DNA of 53,001 bases from Caldisphaera sp. (GCA_002877855.1 PNIA01000001.1:1-53001), one strand, 5' to 3'. Counted from the first letter of the stretch, positions 18,041-27,419 are shown. Made by a program: numbers and translations. Notes: generated by a model from the letters alone, not told the origin.

Positions 18041-19312
18041 ATCACTAAATGTGGCAAATTTTACATCTCCTCTTTTAGCAGATATTTTGCTTCCCATTCT
18101 AGCACCTATAAGCAATGCTATGCCTTTTTCTCCTGCTAGATCTAATATTCTTTGGGTTATTATACCATCAAAAATAATTGCATATGCAGAATTATTTTGC
18201 AAAGATTCTAACCAAGTAAATAGATCTCTTACTTTTATCCTAGTTATTTCTTTCCATTCTCTATCATATATTATGGCTTCCAATGTACCTTTAACATTTT
18301 TAATATTATCTATAACATCTTTTGGTACAACTAATTGAGTTGTTTGTGATTTTTCTTCAACTTGTTGAACTTGTTGAACAACTTCCCCGCTTGTTTCGGG
18401 TTGAACTATTTCCTCTTCTTTTTTCTGCTCACTCTGCTCTATTTGTGGTACTGTTTGCTCATGGGCTAATTCAGCCTCTTCTTTTGTTTCCTTTATGCTG
18501 GCTAGTTGTTGCTTAACTGCTTCTGCAGGAAGCATCTGTGATAGTGCTCTAGCAATTTCTTTGCCTGTAAGTTGCTCGACTTCCATGCCATTTGGTGCCC
18601 TTGCAACATAATCTACATGGACTTGGTCTAATAGATTTTTTAAAATTAAATCCCCTCCTCTATCACCATCAACAAATGCTATAACCTTTTTGTTTTTAGC
18701 TAACTCGACAATCGAATTGGGAATTTTTTCTCTTGCCCCCTCCAATGCAACAGTATTTGTATACCCATATCTCATTAAGTTAATTACATCAGCTCTTCCT
18801 TCAACAATTATTATTGTATCAGCCTTTTCTACATCAGGTCCAGCTGGTAGTTTTTCTTCACCAAATTCAATAACTTTTGGTTGTATTTCTGATTTTTGAG
18901 CTATTTGTCTTACTATTTCTTTAATATCTGGTTCTTGTTCTTTTACTCTTTGAAGTAGCTGCCTTGCTCTTTCTACAATTTTTTGCAGTTTTTCTATTCT
19001 TAAATCTTGTATATCATCAATTGTAATTCTTGCATCATATGGTCCCACCCTATCTACTGCCTCAATCATTGATGCTAGTAAAACTGTTTCAACTCTATCT
19101 AAATTGCTGGGTATTTGCAAAATACCAACGGATTTTGTTCCCTGGTATTTCATATCTATATGAACCCTACCGATCTTGTCTTTATTTTGCAATTCTTCCA
19201 AATTAAATTCGCTTCCTAATAATCCTTCAGTTTGGCCAAATACAGCTCCTATCACATCATGCTTATCTACTCTACCATCAACCTCAAACGAGGCTTTTAT
19301 TAGATATTTCAA
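18032..19312 (-). CDS. dnaG: Archaeal DnaG-like primase
   Basis: The 426-residue protein has a Toprim domain: IIVEGRADVINLM (about residue 166) and AFVDGDRGGDL (about 213) carry the acidic metal-binding residues. A long Q- and E-rich, low-complexity linker follows, then a C-terminal domain. Archaeal DnaG is found with the exosome and has reported primase activity. The start is a TTG. Upstream, between tyrS and dnaG, the message would carry two hairpins. The gene ends tail to tail with polB3, overlapping it by nine bases. Confidence 0.94.
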   Translation of the reverse strand: MKYLIKASFEVDGRVDKHDVIGAVFGQTEGLLGSEFNLEELQNKDKIGRVHIDMKYQGTKSVGILQIPSNLDRVETVLLASMIEAVDRVGPYDARITIDDIQDLRIEKLQKIVERARQLLQRVKEQEPDIKEIVRQIAQKSEIQPKVIEFGEEKLPAGPDVEKADTIIIVEGRADVINLMRYGYTNTVALEGAREKIPNSIVELAKNKKVIAFVDGDRGGDLILKNLLDQVHVDYVARAPNGMEVEQLTGKEIARALSQMLPAEAVKQQLASIKETKEEAELAHEQTVPQIEQSEQKKEEEIVQPETSGEVVQQVQQVEEKSQTTQLVVPKDVIDNIKNVKGTLEAIIYDREWKEITRIKVRDLFTWLESLQNNSAYAIIFDGIITQRILDLAGEKGIALLIGARMGSKISAKRGDVKFATFSDLT

Positions 19313-19349
19313 CTTTTACACCCTTGTTTTTATTATTGTGTTTTTTGAT

Positions 19350-19409
19350 GATGAGATGTATCAGAAATAGTAGATGCTGATACATCCCATCTTCTCTGGG
19401 CCGTTGCCC
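19350..19409 (-). ncRNA. Paired hairpins in the leader of dnaG
   Basis: Between tyrS and dnaG two stem-loops lie in a row. The first on the minus strand is GGGC-AACG-GCCC (19398-19409). The second has 15-base arms (19350-19364 with 19377-19391) with one mismatch and a 12-base loop. There is no poly-T run directly after either, so a simple terminator is not obvious. It may be a structured leader, a processing site or a small RNA. The pairing is seen in sequence; the role is not known. Confidence 0.5.
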
Positions 19410-19482
19410 TATCTAATTTGAATATGATTTTCAGAGCATATAAGTTTATAAAAATTTAAAATTAAATTATTTACAAAACTGT

Positions 19483-20559
19483 TTATCTTGTTACTCCTTT
19501 TGTTATCTCTTCAGCTAGATTTCTAACACTTTCGTTTTCAAATAATTTTCTAGCTGGTTCAAGTAATTTAATTATTTCTACTGTAGTGGCGTTTTTTAAA
19601 TCAATTGGGTGTAATTTTCCATTAATATAAGCGCTTTCCAGTTCTTCGTATGATGTAAATGTAACATTTCCCCCATATTTTTGAGGTCTTTCTATTTTAA
19701 GTTCAAATCCTTTTTTAGAAAACAGAAGATATTTGTTTATCTCTAATATAGGATTTAGCTCTGCCTGTCTAAGAGGACAATATGCATTAATAATTTTGTT
19801 TTTTATTGTATCTGGTGGATCATTGATAAATATGGCAGAAGTAGGCTTTGATTTTGACATTTTAAAGTTTGCTGCAATCTCGTCAATTTCCTTCGAATCC
19901 ATTCTTTGGCCTCCATCAAGTCCAGTTAAAATAGGTGTATGTAAAGCGATTGGTTTTTTAACCTTTATCTTTTCAGCTACCTCCCTTGCTAGTATATGGG
20001 CCTTTCTTTGATCAAGACCTCCTAAGGCTATATCTAAATCCATATAGATTATATCACTAACTTGCATGGCTGGATAAACCAATTTAGATGTATCTAGCTC
20101 AGCTTCATCTGTAGATCTTCCCATAATAGTTAATGCTCTCTTCATTCTTGCTAAGCTGGTCAATTTCATGCTCTTAATAACTAATGCCCAATAGTCTTTA
20201 TCAGAAGCCATTTTTTCTGCATCAACAAAATTTATTTTATCTATGGGAATTCCTAGAGAGCTCATTACATCTCTTGTTAGCTTTGCCGCCTTTCTGATTA
20301 AATCAAGATTTCCCCCTAGTTTATCATTTATCATTGCATGCCAAGTTGCTTCTAAAATATAAAAATTAACTCCTGATTCTACTAAATCCCTCACTTTAAA
20401 CATCCATATGATCCAACCCAAATGAGCTAATCCGCTTGGCTCAAATCCTAGGTAACCCTTTAGCTTATCTCCATGATTTAATTTTTCTTTTAGTTCTTCT
20501 TCTGTAATTATTTCAACTAAATTATTTTTTATAAGATTATATTTCTCATCAAAATCCAC
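19483..20559 (-). CDS. tyrS: Tyrosyl-tRNA synthetase
   Basis: The class I synthetase (358 aa) charges tRNA-Tyr. The nucleotide-binding HIGH equivalent reads HLGW within GFEPSGLAHLGW, and the second signature is KMSKSKP near residue 234. ALGGLDQRKAH forms part of the core. The archaeal short form lacks the bacterial S4 tail, as seen here. The start is GTG at 20559, preceded by GGTGA; an ATG just upstream is out of frame. It lies between ubiD-like and dnaG genes on the same strand. Confidence 0.96.
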   Translation of the reverse strand: MDFDEKYNLIKNNLVEIITEEELKEKLNHGDKLKGYLGFEPSGLAHLGWIIWMFKVRDLVESGVNFYILEATWHAMINDKLGGNLDLIRKAAKLTRDVMSSLGIPIDKINFVDAEKMASDKDYWALVIKSMKLTSLARMKRALTIMGRSTDEAELDTSKLVYPAMQVSDIIYMDLDIALGGLDQRKAHILAREVAEKIKVKKPIALHTPILTGLDGGQRMDSKEIDEIAANFKMSKSKPTSAIFINDPPDTIKNKIINAYCPLRQAELNPILEINKYLLFSKKGFELKIERPQKYGGNVTFTSYEELESAYINGKLHPIDLKNATTVEIIKLLEPARKLFENESVRNLAEEITKGVTR

Positions 20560-20629
20560 GGTTCATTTCACCGCTTTTATCTTTATTAAAATATCAAGGC
20601 TTTATAATATAAATACCTTTCTATCTTAA

Positions 20630-21895
20630 TTAAGGTATTTTTGCCCTTTCAAATTCTTGACCTGCATTAATAGGTTTTGTGGCATCTATTCCCATCTTTG
20701 AGGTTAATCCATCAATAGAGCTTGGGTCTAAACTTGATCCTCTGGCATTATTAATAACGATAAGGTCTTTATTTGCTTGAAAACGCGTGGCTATAGCCCA
20801 CTCGACATCATTTGGATCATCAATATTGATGTCTTTATCGACTACAACTACATGCTTTAGGCTTGGATGTGCAGCAAATGCTGCTAAAATTGCATTTTTA
20901 GCATCTCCATTATGATTTTTATCAATTGATATTATGGCATGTAGCCATCCTCCACTTGCAAAAGTCAGTTTAACACCATATACTTTGGGTACGACCTTTG
21001 AAACGCTTTCATAAATGGTTGCTTCCCTTGGAAATCCCATTAACATTGCGTGCTCAAATCCTCCTGGTAATATAATGTGAGATGTTTCATCTTTTTTATA
21101 ATATACTTTTTTAGCAAATAAAATAGGTTGTTTTCTAATAATATCATAGCCCCCCATAGCCTCTACGAAAGGCCCTTCATCGACCAATCTTGATGTTAAA
21201 TAACCTTCTATTATATAGGCGCTTCCGTATGGAATAGGGTTATTATGAACTGGTGATTTATATAGTTCCAAAGAACCAAGTAAATTAGCAGCTGCATTTA
21301 TCTCATAATATCCTAAGGGAGGAGAGGTTGCCGATGCCAAGATTATTGCTGGATGTACCCCAACAACAACTGTAACTGGTAGATCTACGCCTTTTCTTTT
21401 GGCTTCATTATAAAGATAATAAAGATGCCTTGGGACTAGTCTTATCACAGCTTCTTTTTCATTCAATAGCATTATTCTGTGTATGCTTGCATTACAAATA
21501 TTATTAAAGCAGGAAATTATTATGGAGCTAGTTAAATAGTATCCTCCATCTTTTTCATAAAATTTTACAAATGGTAGTGATTTTAAACCATTACTTGTTT
21601 CGAATAAATTAGGAGAACCAATTATGTTTGCTTTGGAATTTGTAGTAAAAGAGTTTAATAATTTGTAATATGCCTCTTCAAGATTAATTGAATTTAATGC
21701 TTTTAACATTTTTTCTCTGGTGTCTACAATGTTTCCAGAGGATGCTAATTCAGAATCCTTTACGCCAAAAACCTGTGCATGCAGTTTACCTTGGCTTTCT
21801 TTTAATAATCTAGAAACTTCATACTCTCTGGCAAGGGCTTCTTTATGATATTCAAATTTGATTTCATCTAAGAACTTAATTAATGATCCATCCAA
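20630..21895 (-). CDS. UbiD-family decarboxylase
   Basis: The protein (421 aa) matches the UbiD family, which uses prenylated FMN to decarboxylate or carboxylate aromatic and unsaturated acids. Seen are the central PVTVVVGVHPAIILASAT segment, the conserved E region EGYLTSRLVDEGPF and MGFPREATIYES. UbiD proteins need a UbiX flavin prenyltransferase; none is in the window. In archaea UbiD relatives also act in mevalonate and quinone routes, so the substrate is open. The TTG start overlaps the preceding RuvC-fold gene by 16 bases and follows GGGGAG. Confidence 0.9.
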   Translation of the reverse strand: MDGSLIKFLDEIKFEYHKEALAREYEVSRLLKESQGKLHAQVFGVKDSELASSGNIVDTREKMLKALNSINLEEAYYKLLNSFTTNSKANIIGSPNLFETSNGLKSLPFVKFYEKDGGYYLTSSIIISCFNNICNASIHRIMLLNEKEAVIRLVPRHLYYLYNEAKRKGVDLPVTVVVGVHPAIILASATSPPLGYYEINAAANLLGSLELYKSPVHNNPIPYGSAYIIEGYLTSRLVDEGPFVEAMGGYDIIRKQPILFAKKVYYKKDETSHIILPGGFEHAMLMGFPREATIYESVSKVVPKVYGVKLTFASGGWLHAIISIDKNHNGDAKNAILAAFAAHPSLKHVVVVDKDINIDDPNDVEWAIATRFQANKDLIVINNARGSSLDPSSIDGLTSKMGIDATKPINAGQEFERAKIP

Positions 21896-22509
21896 GCACT
21901 GCTCCCCTTTAATGCAATAGCCATAGCCGATCTTATGTCTTTATCTTTAAAAAATTTAAACAAAGGGATTTTAGGTATAACCCTGGCAACCTCATCCTCT
22001 CGTATCACTTTATAAGGTAAACCATTCTTTAGTAAAGAAATGCTTGCTTCACTCCAGCCATCGCCTGATCCAAGCAAGATTTCTTTCTTTTTGTAATCAA
22101 TTTTTGATACATCATGATAAATTTTATTTCCAATTTTGTTGCAAGGTATTTTTCCTAAATCTATTATTATATCATCTACTATTACAACATATCCGCAAGT
22201 TTTTCCAGGATCTATCCCGACTATTGTAAAATTAAATTTATCATCTGGGTATGATATTGCTTTATTTAATGCTTTTTCCGGATCTTCCTCATAAATTACT
22301 TTTTTAATTCCATTTAAAAGAGGATAATAAATATCAAATTCTGGAGTGTTTTTTAATGGGGAAATAATAACATCATAATTTATAATATTTTTATTAAAAT
22401 CATTTATTATATTAATTCCCTGTCTATTTAATAATTCTTTCTTTTCCTTTATTATTTTAATTGCCTCGTAGTCTCCTCTGAGACATATTATTGTTTTTTC
22501 TATCGAAAT
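21880..22509 (-). CDS. RuvC/RNase H-fold protein with probable ATT start
   Basis: An open frame of 209 codons runs from 22509 to the TGA at 21880, but it has no ATG, GTG or TTG in its first two thirds. The ribosome binding site AAAGGAGGTG is excellent and lies four bases before an in-frame ATT at 22507-22509. The core VGIDPGKTCGYVV is the first strand of the RuvC/YqgF RNase H fold with its catalytic-type aspartate. GSGDGWSEASISLL and the C-terminal DKDIRSAMAIAL fit the later strands and the family's final helix. It is probably a nuclease or resolvase-like protein. It is translationally linked to ubiD (16-base overlap). Confidence 0.75.
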   Translation of the reverse strand: MSIEKTIICLRGDYEAIKIIKEKKELLNRQGINIINDFNKNIINYDVIISPLKNTPEFDIYYPLLNGIKKVIYEEDPEKALNKAISYPDDKFNFTIVGIDPGKTCGYVVIVDDIIIDLGKIPCNKIGNKIYHDVSKIDYKKKEILLGSGDGWSEASISLLKNGLPYKVIREDEVARVIPKIPLFKFFKDKDIRSAMAIALKGSSAWMDH

Positions 22510-22555
22510 TGTGCACCTCCTTTCTTTTCTTAATTATAAAAGTTAATTAACTTTT

Positions 22556-23512
22556 TTAAAAACTTGAGAATTTTTTTATTTGTTCAGGAGGATTTAAAGC
22601 AATACTTGCAGCCCCATATAATACTTGGTCATCTCCAAATGAGGATCTTTCAATTTTTGGAACCCCTAATGCACTATAATAAGGTATGTTTTTAATCAGA
22701 GAAGGTCTTATTATGTCTTCGTTATATAGATAAATGCTTCCTCCTATATATATTGATTCGGGATCGTATGCTGCAATAATAGTTGATATTCCTGCAGAGT
22801 GTATTTTATTAATATATTCAACAAGAGAAATTGCAAATTCATCATTTTCTCTTGCTAAAGCATATAGCTTTTCTGGTGTTAAATTATCTTGGATTGCTAA
22901 ATTATATGCTTTTGTTTTTTTCTCTTTCCAAAACTTTGCATAGTTTAATGCTGTTCTATGTATGTTTTTACCACCAGCATATGCCTCCCAATGCCCGATA
23001 GCCCCACAGCCACAAATTTCATTCGATTCAAAATTTATTACGGCATGGCCTAACTCGTGGGAATTACCTCTTCTTCCTACCAATAAATTTCCATCAACTA
23101 TGGCCCCCACTCCTATACCAGTACTTATAGTTATATAGACAATATCGTTACTTTCTTTTCCTTTCCCAAGAATTTTTTCTGCCCATACTGCTGCCATAGC
23201 GTCATTGCTAATGTACACTTTTTTGTTAAACTTTTTAACTAGGGGTTCTTTTAAAGGCAAATTCCTAAGACCCAAGTTGGGTGCGATTTCTATTATACCT
23301 TTTCTTAAATTTAATGGGCCTATAGAACCGATTCCAATAGATTCAAAATCATTATCAGGAGATATCGTTTCTATCGAATTTATTATGCTTAATGAAAGCG
23401 ATTGCGGTGAATCTTTAGGGGTATTTTTCTTGATTTCATCTATTTTTTTCTCATCTTCAAATAATGCTACCCTAAGATTTGTAGCACCAATATCAACTGC
23501 TATTATTTTCAT
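22556..23512 (-). CDS. ROK-family sugar kinase (glucokinase/hexokinase-like)
   Basis: The N-terminal phosphate loop VDIGATNLRVALF, the sugar-binding SNDAMAAVWAE, the GTGIGVGAIVDG strand and the ROK zinc-type motif CGCGAIGHWEAYAGG are present over 318 residues. The order matches archaeal ROK hexokinases, which phosphorylate glucose and related sugars with ATP. Which hexose is used cannot be told. ATG start at 23512. It is first in the minus-strand run leading to the RuvC-fold, ubiD, tyrS and dnaG genes. Confidence 0.9.
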   Translation of the reverse strand: MKIIAVDIGATNLRVALFEDEKKIDEIKKNTPKDSPQSLSLSIINSIETISPDNDFESIGIGSIGPLNLRKGIIEIAPNLGLRNLPLKEPLVKKFNKKVYISNDAMAAVWAEKILGKGKESNDIVYITISTGIGVGAIVDGNLLVGRRGNSHELGHAVINFESNEICGCGAIGHWEAYAGGKNIHRTALNYAKFWKEKKTKAYNLAIQDNLTPEKLYALARENDEFAISLVEYINKIHSAGISTIIAAYDPESIYIGGSIYLYNEDIIRPSLIKNIPYYSALGVPKIERSSFGDDQVLYGAASIALNPPEQIKKFSSF

Positions 23513-23603
23513 TTTAAATTCCCTTTAATATTAATTTTGATGTAGATAAAATAATTTTCGGAATATTAACTAAAAGTATATATTTGAGATTATAAAAATT
23601 TAA

Positions 23604-23621
23604 GTATTCAATTATGAATAC
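23604..23621. promoter_or_regulatory. Palindrome at the acyl-CoA synthetase promoter
   Basis: GTATTCAATTATGAATAC has perfect six-base arms and lies 18 bases before the ATG of the synthetase gene. A TATA-like AAGTATATATT at about 23573 predicts a transcript start close to 23604, inside the palindrome. The position suits a repressor operator. The arms are short and AT-rich, so chance is possible. Confidence 0.4.
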
Positions 23622-23638
23622 ATAATGGTGGTAAAAAA

Positions 23639-25624
23639 ATGGGAGTGAGCAATATGGAAAGTATAGAAGAAGGTAAAGAGGAAGTTGTCTTAATACCGCC
23701 TTATGTTAAATACTTATCAGAATTGGCAAAAAAAGATCCGATAGCATTTTGGGAAAAAATTGCTGAGGAAAATACGCAGTTTATATATTGGAAGAAGAAG
23801 TGGGAAAAAACATTTGAATGGGGTAAAAATGGTGAACCGTATAAATGGTTTATTGGGGGAATAACAAACACCGAGTATAGCCATATTGATTATCAAATTG
23901 ATAAGGGTTACAGCAATAAAGCAATTTATATTTATGAAAATCCTGAAATTGGTTTAACAAAAACATATACATTTGCTCAGTATAAAAGCATAGTAGACAA
24001 AGTAGCGGCTGCAATGAGAGGAATGGGCATAAAGAAAGGAGATAGAGTGCTTACATATATGCCAACTAGACCTGAATCAGTTGCGGTTCTTCATGCAGCT
24101 GCAAGAATAGGGGCTATCCATTCATCAGTTTATGCTGGATTTTCTGCTGGGGCATTAAGAGATAGAATTGATGGCGTTGAATCGGAGTGGATTTTCACTC
24201 AAGACTATAATTTGAGGAGGGGAAAACTTTCAAATCTAAAGGCAACAGTTGATGATGCAATTAATGGTGCTAAAACTAAGATAAAAAGGGTTGTTTTGTT
24301 AAAGTCTGGTTATTCACAAAACGATGTTAATATGGTAAAAGGAAGAGATATCTATTTTGATGAATTTTTAGACTATTCAAAAGACGGAACAAGTGAAGTT
24401 GAGTGGATGGAATCAAATGAACCAGTATTTATAACACCCACATCTGGTACAACAGCAAAACCAAAGCCAGTTGTACATAAACATGGTCCTTTCCAAAATC
24501 ATGCAGTAACTATGGCTAGATGGATCTATGATTTAAAACCAACTGATGTTTGGTTTATTACAAGTGATGTTGGATGGCAGGCAGGGATAAGCTATATGGT
24601 TTGGGGGATTCCTATATTTGGTATACCAAGCATTTTATATGATGGAGTACCTGATTATCCAAGACCTGATATGTGGTGGGAGGTTGTTGAAAGGAATAGA
24701 ATAACAAAGATCTGGTTTTCTCCAACAGCAATTAGATTACTAATGAAATATGGTACAAGCTATGCTAAAAAACATGATTTATCAAGCTTAGATGTGATAT
24801 TTAGTGCTGGAGAACCATTAAATCCTGCCCCATTGAAATGGCTTATGTATGATGTTCTAGAAGGAAGAGTTCCTGTTATTGATCATTATTGGCAAACAGA
24901 AACAGCAGGTCCAGTAGTAGGGTATACATATGGTATAAAAATGATGCCCATTAAAATTGGAAGCGCTGGAATTCCATTACCAGGAATTTTAGGAGAGATA
25001 GTTAATGAAGATACAGGAAATCCAACAAAGCCAGGAGAAAAGGGGGTATTAGTAATAAAGCATCCATTTCCAGGATTTACTTCTGAATTATGGAAAGATC
25101 AAGATCGTTACTGGAAGTCTTATTGGGAAGCAAGGCCAAATCTAAAGGGAGTAATATATTCTGGAGATGCAGCATATGTAGATAAGGACGGATATATTTG
25201 GTTCCTTGGTAGAGCAGATGATGTAATTAAAATATCAGCTCATAGAATAGGTACCTTTGAACTAGAAAGCGCATTAGTATCTCATCCAGCAGTTGCCGAA
25301 GCAGCAGTAATAGGAGTGCCTGATCCAGTAAGAGGAGAAGTTGCGATGGGATTTGTTACTTTGAAAGAGGGATATAAACCAAGTAATGAGTTGAAAAAAG
25401 AATTAGTTGAGCATGTAAGAAAAGAATTCGGACCTATAGCAGTATTTCAAGGAATTGAAATAGTTAGATCTCTACCTAAAACAAGAAGCGGTAAGATAAT
25501 GAGAAGAGTTATAAAGGCTGTTTATTTAAACCAATCTTTAGGAGATGTTTCTACACTAGAAGATGAAGCATCAGTAGAGGAGGTCAAAAAAGCAATAGAA
25601 GAATTCAAAAAGACAATATCTTAA
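23639..25624 (+). CDS. AMP-forming acyl-CoA synthetase, Acs-like
   Basis: The protein (661 aa) has the length and layout of acetyl-CoA synthetase: N-terminal Acs domain, AMP-binding core with YWQTETAG near 419, and C-terminal RSGKIMRR near 616 with the acetylatable lysine. The phosphate loop reads PTSGTTAKPKPVVH (near 265) in place of the usual YTSGTTGKPKGIMH, which is a clear departure. It likely activates a short carboxylic acid, but acetate is less certain than for the second copy at 47617. The ATG follows GGTGG. It stands alone on the plus strand. Confidence 0.87.
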   Translation: MGVSNMESIEEGKEEVVLIPPYVKYLSELAKKDPIAFWEKIAEENTQFIYWKKKWEKTFEWGKNGEPYKWFIGGITNTEYSHIDYQIDKGYSNKAIYIYENPEIGLTKTYTFAQYKSIVDKVAAAMRGMGIKKGDRVLTYMPTRPESVAVLHAAARIGAIHSSVYAGFSAGALRDRIDGVESEWIFTQDYNLRRGKLSNLKATVDDAINGAKTKIKRVVLLKSGYSQNDVNMVKGRDIYFDEFLDYSKDGTSEVEWMESNEPVFITPTSGTTAKPKPVVHKHGPFQNHAVTMARWIYDLKPTDVWFITSDVGWQAGISYMVWGIPIFGIPSILYDGVPDYPRPDMWWEVVERNRITKIWFSPTAIRLLMKYGTSYAKKHDLSSLDVIFSAGEPLNPAPLKWLMYDVLEGRVPVIDHYWQTETAGPVVGYTYGIKMMPIKIGSAGIPLPGILGEIVNEDTGNPTKPGEKGVLVIKHPFPGFTSELWKDQDRYWKSYWEARPNLKGVIYSGDAAYVDKDGYIWFLGRADDVIKISAHRIGTFELESALVSHPAVAEAAVIGVPDPVRGEVAMGFVTLKEGYKPSNELKKELVEHVRKEFGPIAVFQGIEIVRSLPKTRSGKIMRRVIKAVYLNQSLGDVSTLEDEASVEEVKKAIEEFKKTIS

Positions 25625-25774
25625 ATTTTATATGAACAATCTTTAAAAGAAAGTTATTTTTTATAAATTTTCTTTTAAATTATTTTTAAATTTTTAGAAA
25701 TATGCTTTAGATTAAAATAGGTTATAAGTTAATTATTTTAACATTATTTAAAAAAGATAAATAGGGTTAGAGAA

Positions 25775-26293
25775 TTGAAGTCCAAGAAAGATTATTTAGA
25801 AGGCGAGGCTAACAAAGAAATCAAGTTACGTCCAATAGGAACTGTTATTACTGAGTATAGCGATGATATTATAAGAAACTCTCTTAGAGGAGTTTTAGGC
25901 AAAATAATTATTTTTGATGAGTATAAAGAAGGCCTATGTTGTTTAAAGGATTTTTCTCATATAATAGCTATAGGATATGCTAATAAATCAAAACAAGGGT
26001 CAGAATCAACATTAAAAGTTAGATTAAGGAAGATTGAAAGATTATATAATTTAGAAACACCAGAAGTAGGAGTATTTGCTTCAGGATCTCCAGATAGGCC
26101 GAATTTGCTTATTATAAGCATATTAAAATTAATGGATATTAAAGAAAATGTATTGGAAGTTGATAATCTAGACATGTATAATGGAACACCTATTCTAGAC
26201 ATAAGACCTTTTACTTTAGAGAGAATGCCAATTGGTAAAATAGAGGTTCCTGATTGGTATAAAAAAATTTGGGAATCTCATCTCTCTAAATAG
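25775..26293 (+). CDS. TrmO-like tRNA methyltransferase (UPF0066)
   Basis: The 172-residue protein matches TrmO, which N6-methylates threonylcarbamoyladenosine at position 37 of tRNA using SAM. GTVITEYSD, VRLRKIERL, GVFASGSPDRPN and the closing NGTPILDIRPF are recognisable. The signature usually reads GVFATRSPxRPNPIG; here the arginine after AT and the PIG are replaced (ASGSPDRPNLL), in the region that binds SAM. The fold should be kept but activity may differ. The start is a TTG. The gene is convergent with the membrane protein at 26307. Confidence 0.8.
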   Translation: MKSKKDYLEGEANKEIKLRPIGTVITEYSDDIIRNSLRGVLGKIIIFDEYKEGLCCLKDFSHIIAIGYANKSKQGSESTLKVRLRKIERLYNLETPEVGVFASGSPDRPNLLIISILKLMDIKENVLEVDNLDMYNGTPILDIRPFTLERMPIGKIEVPDWYKKIWESHLSK

Positions 26294-26306
26294 CATAATT
26301 TATTTT

Positions 26307-27419
26307 TTATCCATGAGTTAGTGACAATGGCATAGGCTCCTTTGACGGTTTTACTATTAAGATCAAGAATACTATTGCTAAAACAACGAATAGAAATGAT
26401 ATATGCATATCGATTGGCCAAATTAATGCGGCAGCAAAAATTAAAATATATGGAAATAATGAATACCTTCTGGCTGAAGTCCATCTTAATATAACTGGTA
26501 GCATAAGTGGGGCATGAATAAATATGTGAATCCCAACAAAACCAATTATTAATATATGAATAAAATCTAGCAATGTAATGATATTATAATAAAATAGAAT
26601 AGATGAGGCTAATAAAATTAATGAATATAGCGCTGAGATTTCCTGCCCATAAAGCATATATAAAGTTCCTGCCTTTGCATAAATGTTTGTTGTACTAGTT
26701 GCAAGATTACTATATTTTTTATGTTTAAAAATATTTATCGATAAATAGAAAACAATTACTGATATAGAATATAAAATAACAGAGATTTTAAAATAATATT
26801 GGTAGATTAATGTTGAGATAGTCTGCAATATGAAAAGTAAATAAACCAAAATTGTATTTGGTTTGTCTTTAAAGGTATTGGGAAATGAATGTATGGTTAC
26901 TGCATAAATTGCTGAAATTGCGTAAACAAATATAAATCCAATGGCTAATTGAAATATGCTTTTTGATAAATTAAGTAGTAAAAATATTGATGATAAAATA
27001 CCTGTATAACCAATTAATGCAACTGATAATCTAATATCCCCTTTTGGTTTAGTTGCTGTTATAAAATTTACTATTCCAGAATAAAATAGTGAAACTATTA
27101 ATAATATTATTTTGTTTGTAACTATGGCAGTTATGCTTAGAATTAAAATAAGAAATACCGAAGAGATTTGCAAAATTAGTATTGTAGATGCAAACTTATC
27201 ACTCGGCTTTAAAGAAGATGAAGAATAAGAAGCAGCTACACCGGAAATAAATATTGGCAAAAATGATATAAGCATTATTTTTGCATGAATTAAACCTAAG
27301 CCTTTGGTAACTAAATATAATGAAACTATTAGAGCTATTAATGAAATGTATACCATGACCATACTTGATTGGTGAACTATTTTCATTATATTACTGTATT
27401 TTATTTTCATACCAATCAC
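26307..27419 (-). CDS. Polytopic membrane protein, about 11-12 helices
   Basis: The 370-residue protein is almost entirely hydrophobic helices with short loops. I do not recognise the family with confidence. Several histidines fall in or next to helices (IVHQSS, LIHAKIM, VTIHSFP, HIFIHAPLM), and HIFIHAPLMLPVILRW with a following Arg pair recalls heme/copper-associated NnrS-like proteins, but this is weak. Transport, heme binding or a redox role are all possible. The start is GTG at 27419 or ATG at 27410. It is not in an operon. Confidence 0.75.
   Translation of the reverse strand: MIGMKIKYSNIMKIVHQSSMVMVYISLIALIVSLYLVTKGLGLIHAKIMLISFLPIFISGVAASYSSSSLKPSDKFASTILILQISSVFLILILSITAIVTNKIILLIVSLFYSGIVNFITATKPKGDIRLSVALIGYTGILSSIFLLLNLSKSIFQLAIGFIFVYAISAIYAVTIHSFPNTFKDKPNTILVYLLFILQTISTLIYQYYFKISVILYSISVIVFYLSINIFKHKKYSNLATSTTNIYAKAGTLYMLYGQEISALYSLILLASSILFYYNIITLLDFIHILIIGFVGIHIFIHAPLMLPVILRWTSARRYSLFPYILIFAAALIWPIDMHISFLFVVLAIVFLILIVKPSKEPMPLSLTHG

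Noticed and set aside
19346..19391. Possible box C/D sRNA (TGATGA...CTGA)
   Set aside because: The distance between the boxes is too short and no D' box fits; the sequence is better explained as the hairpin arms.
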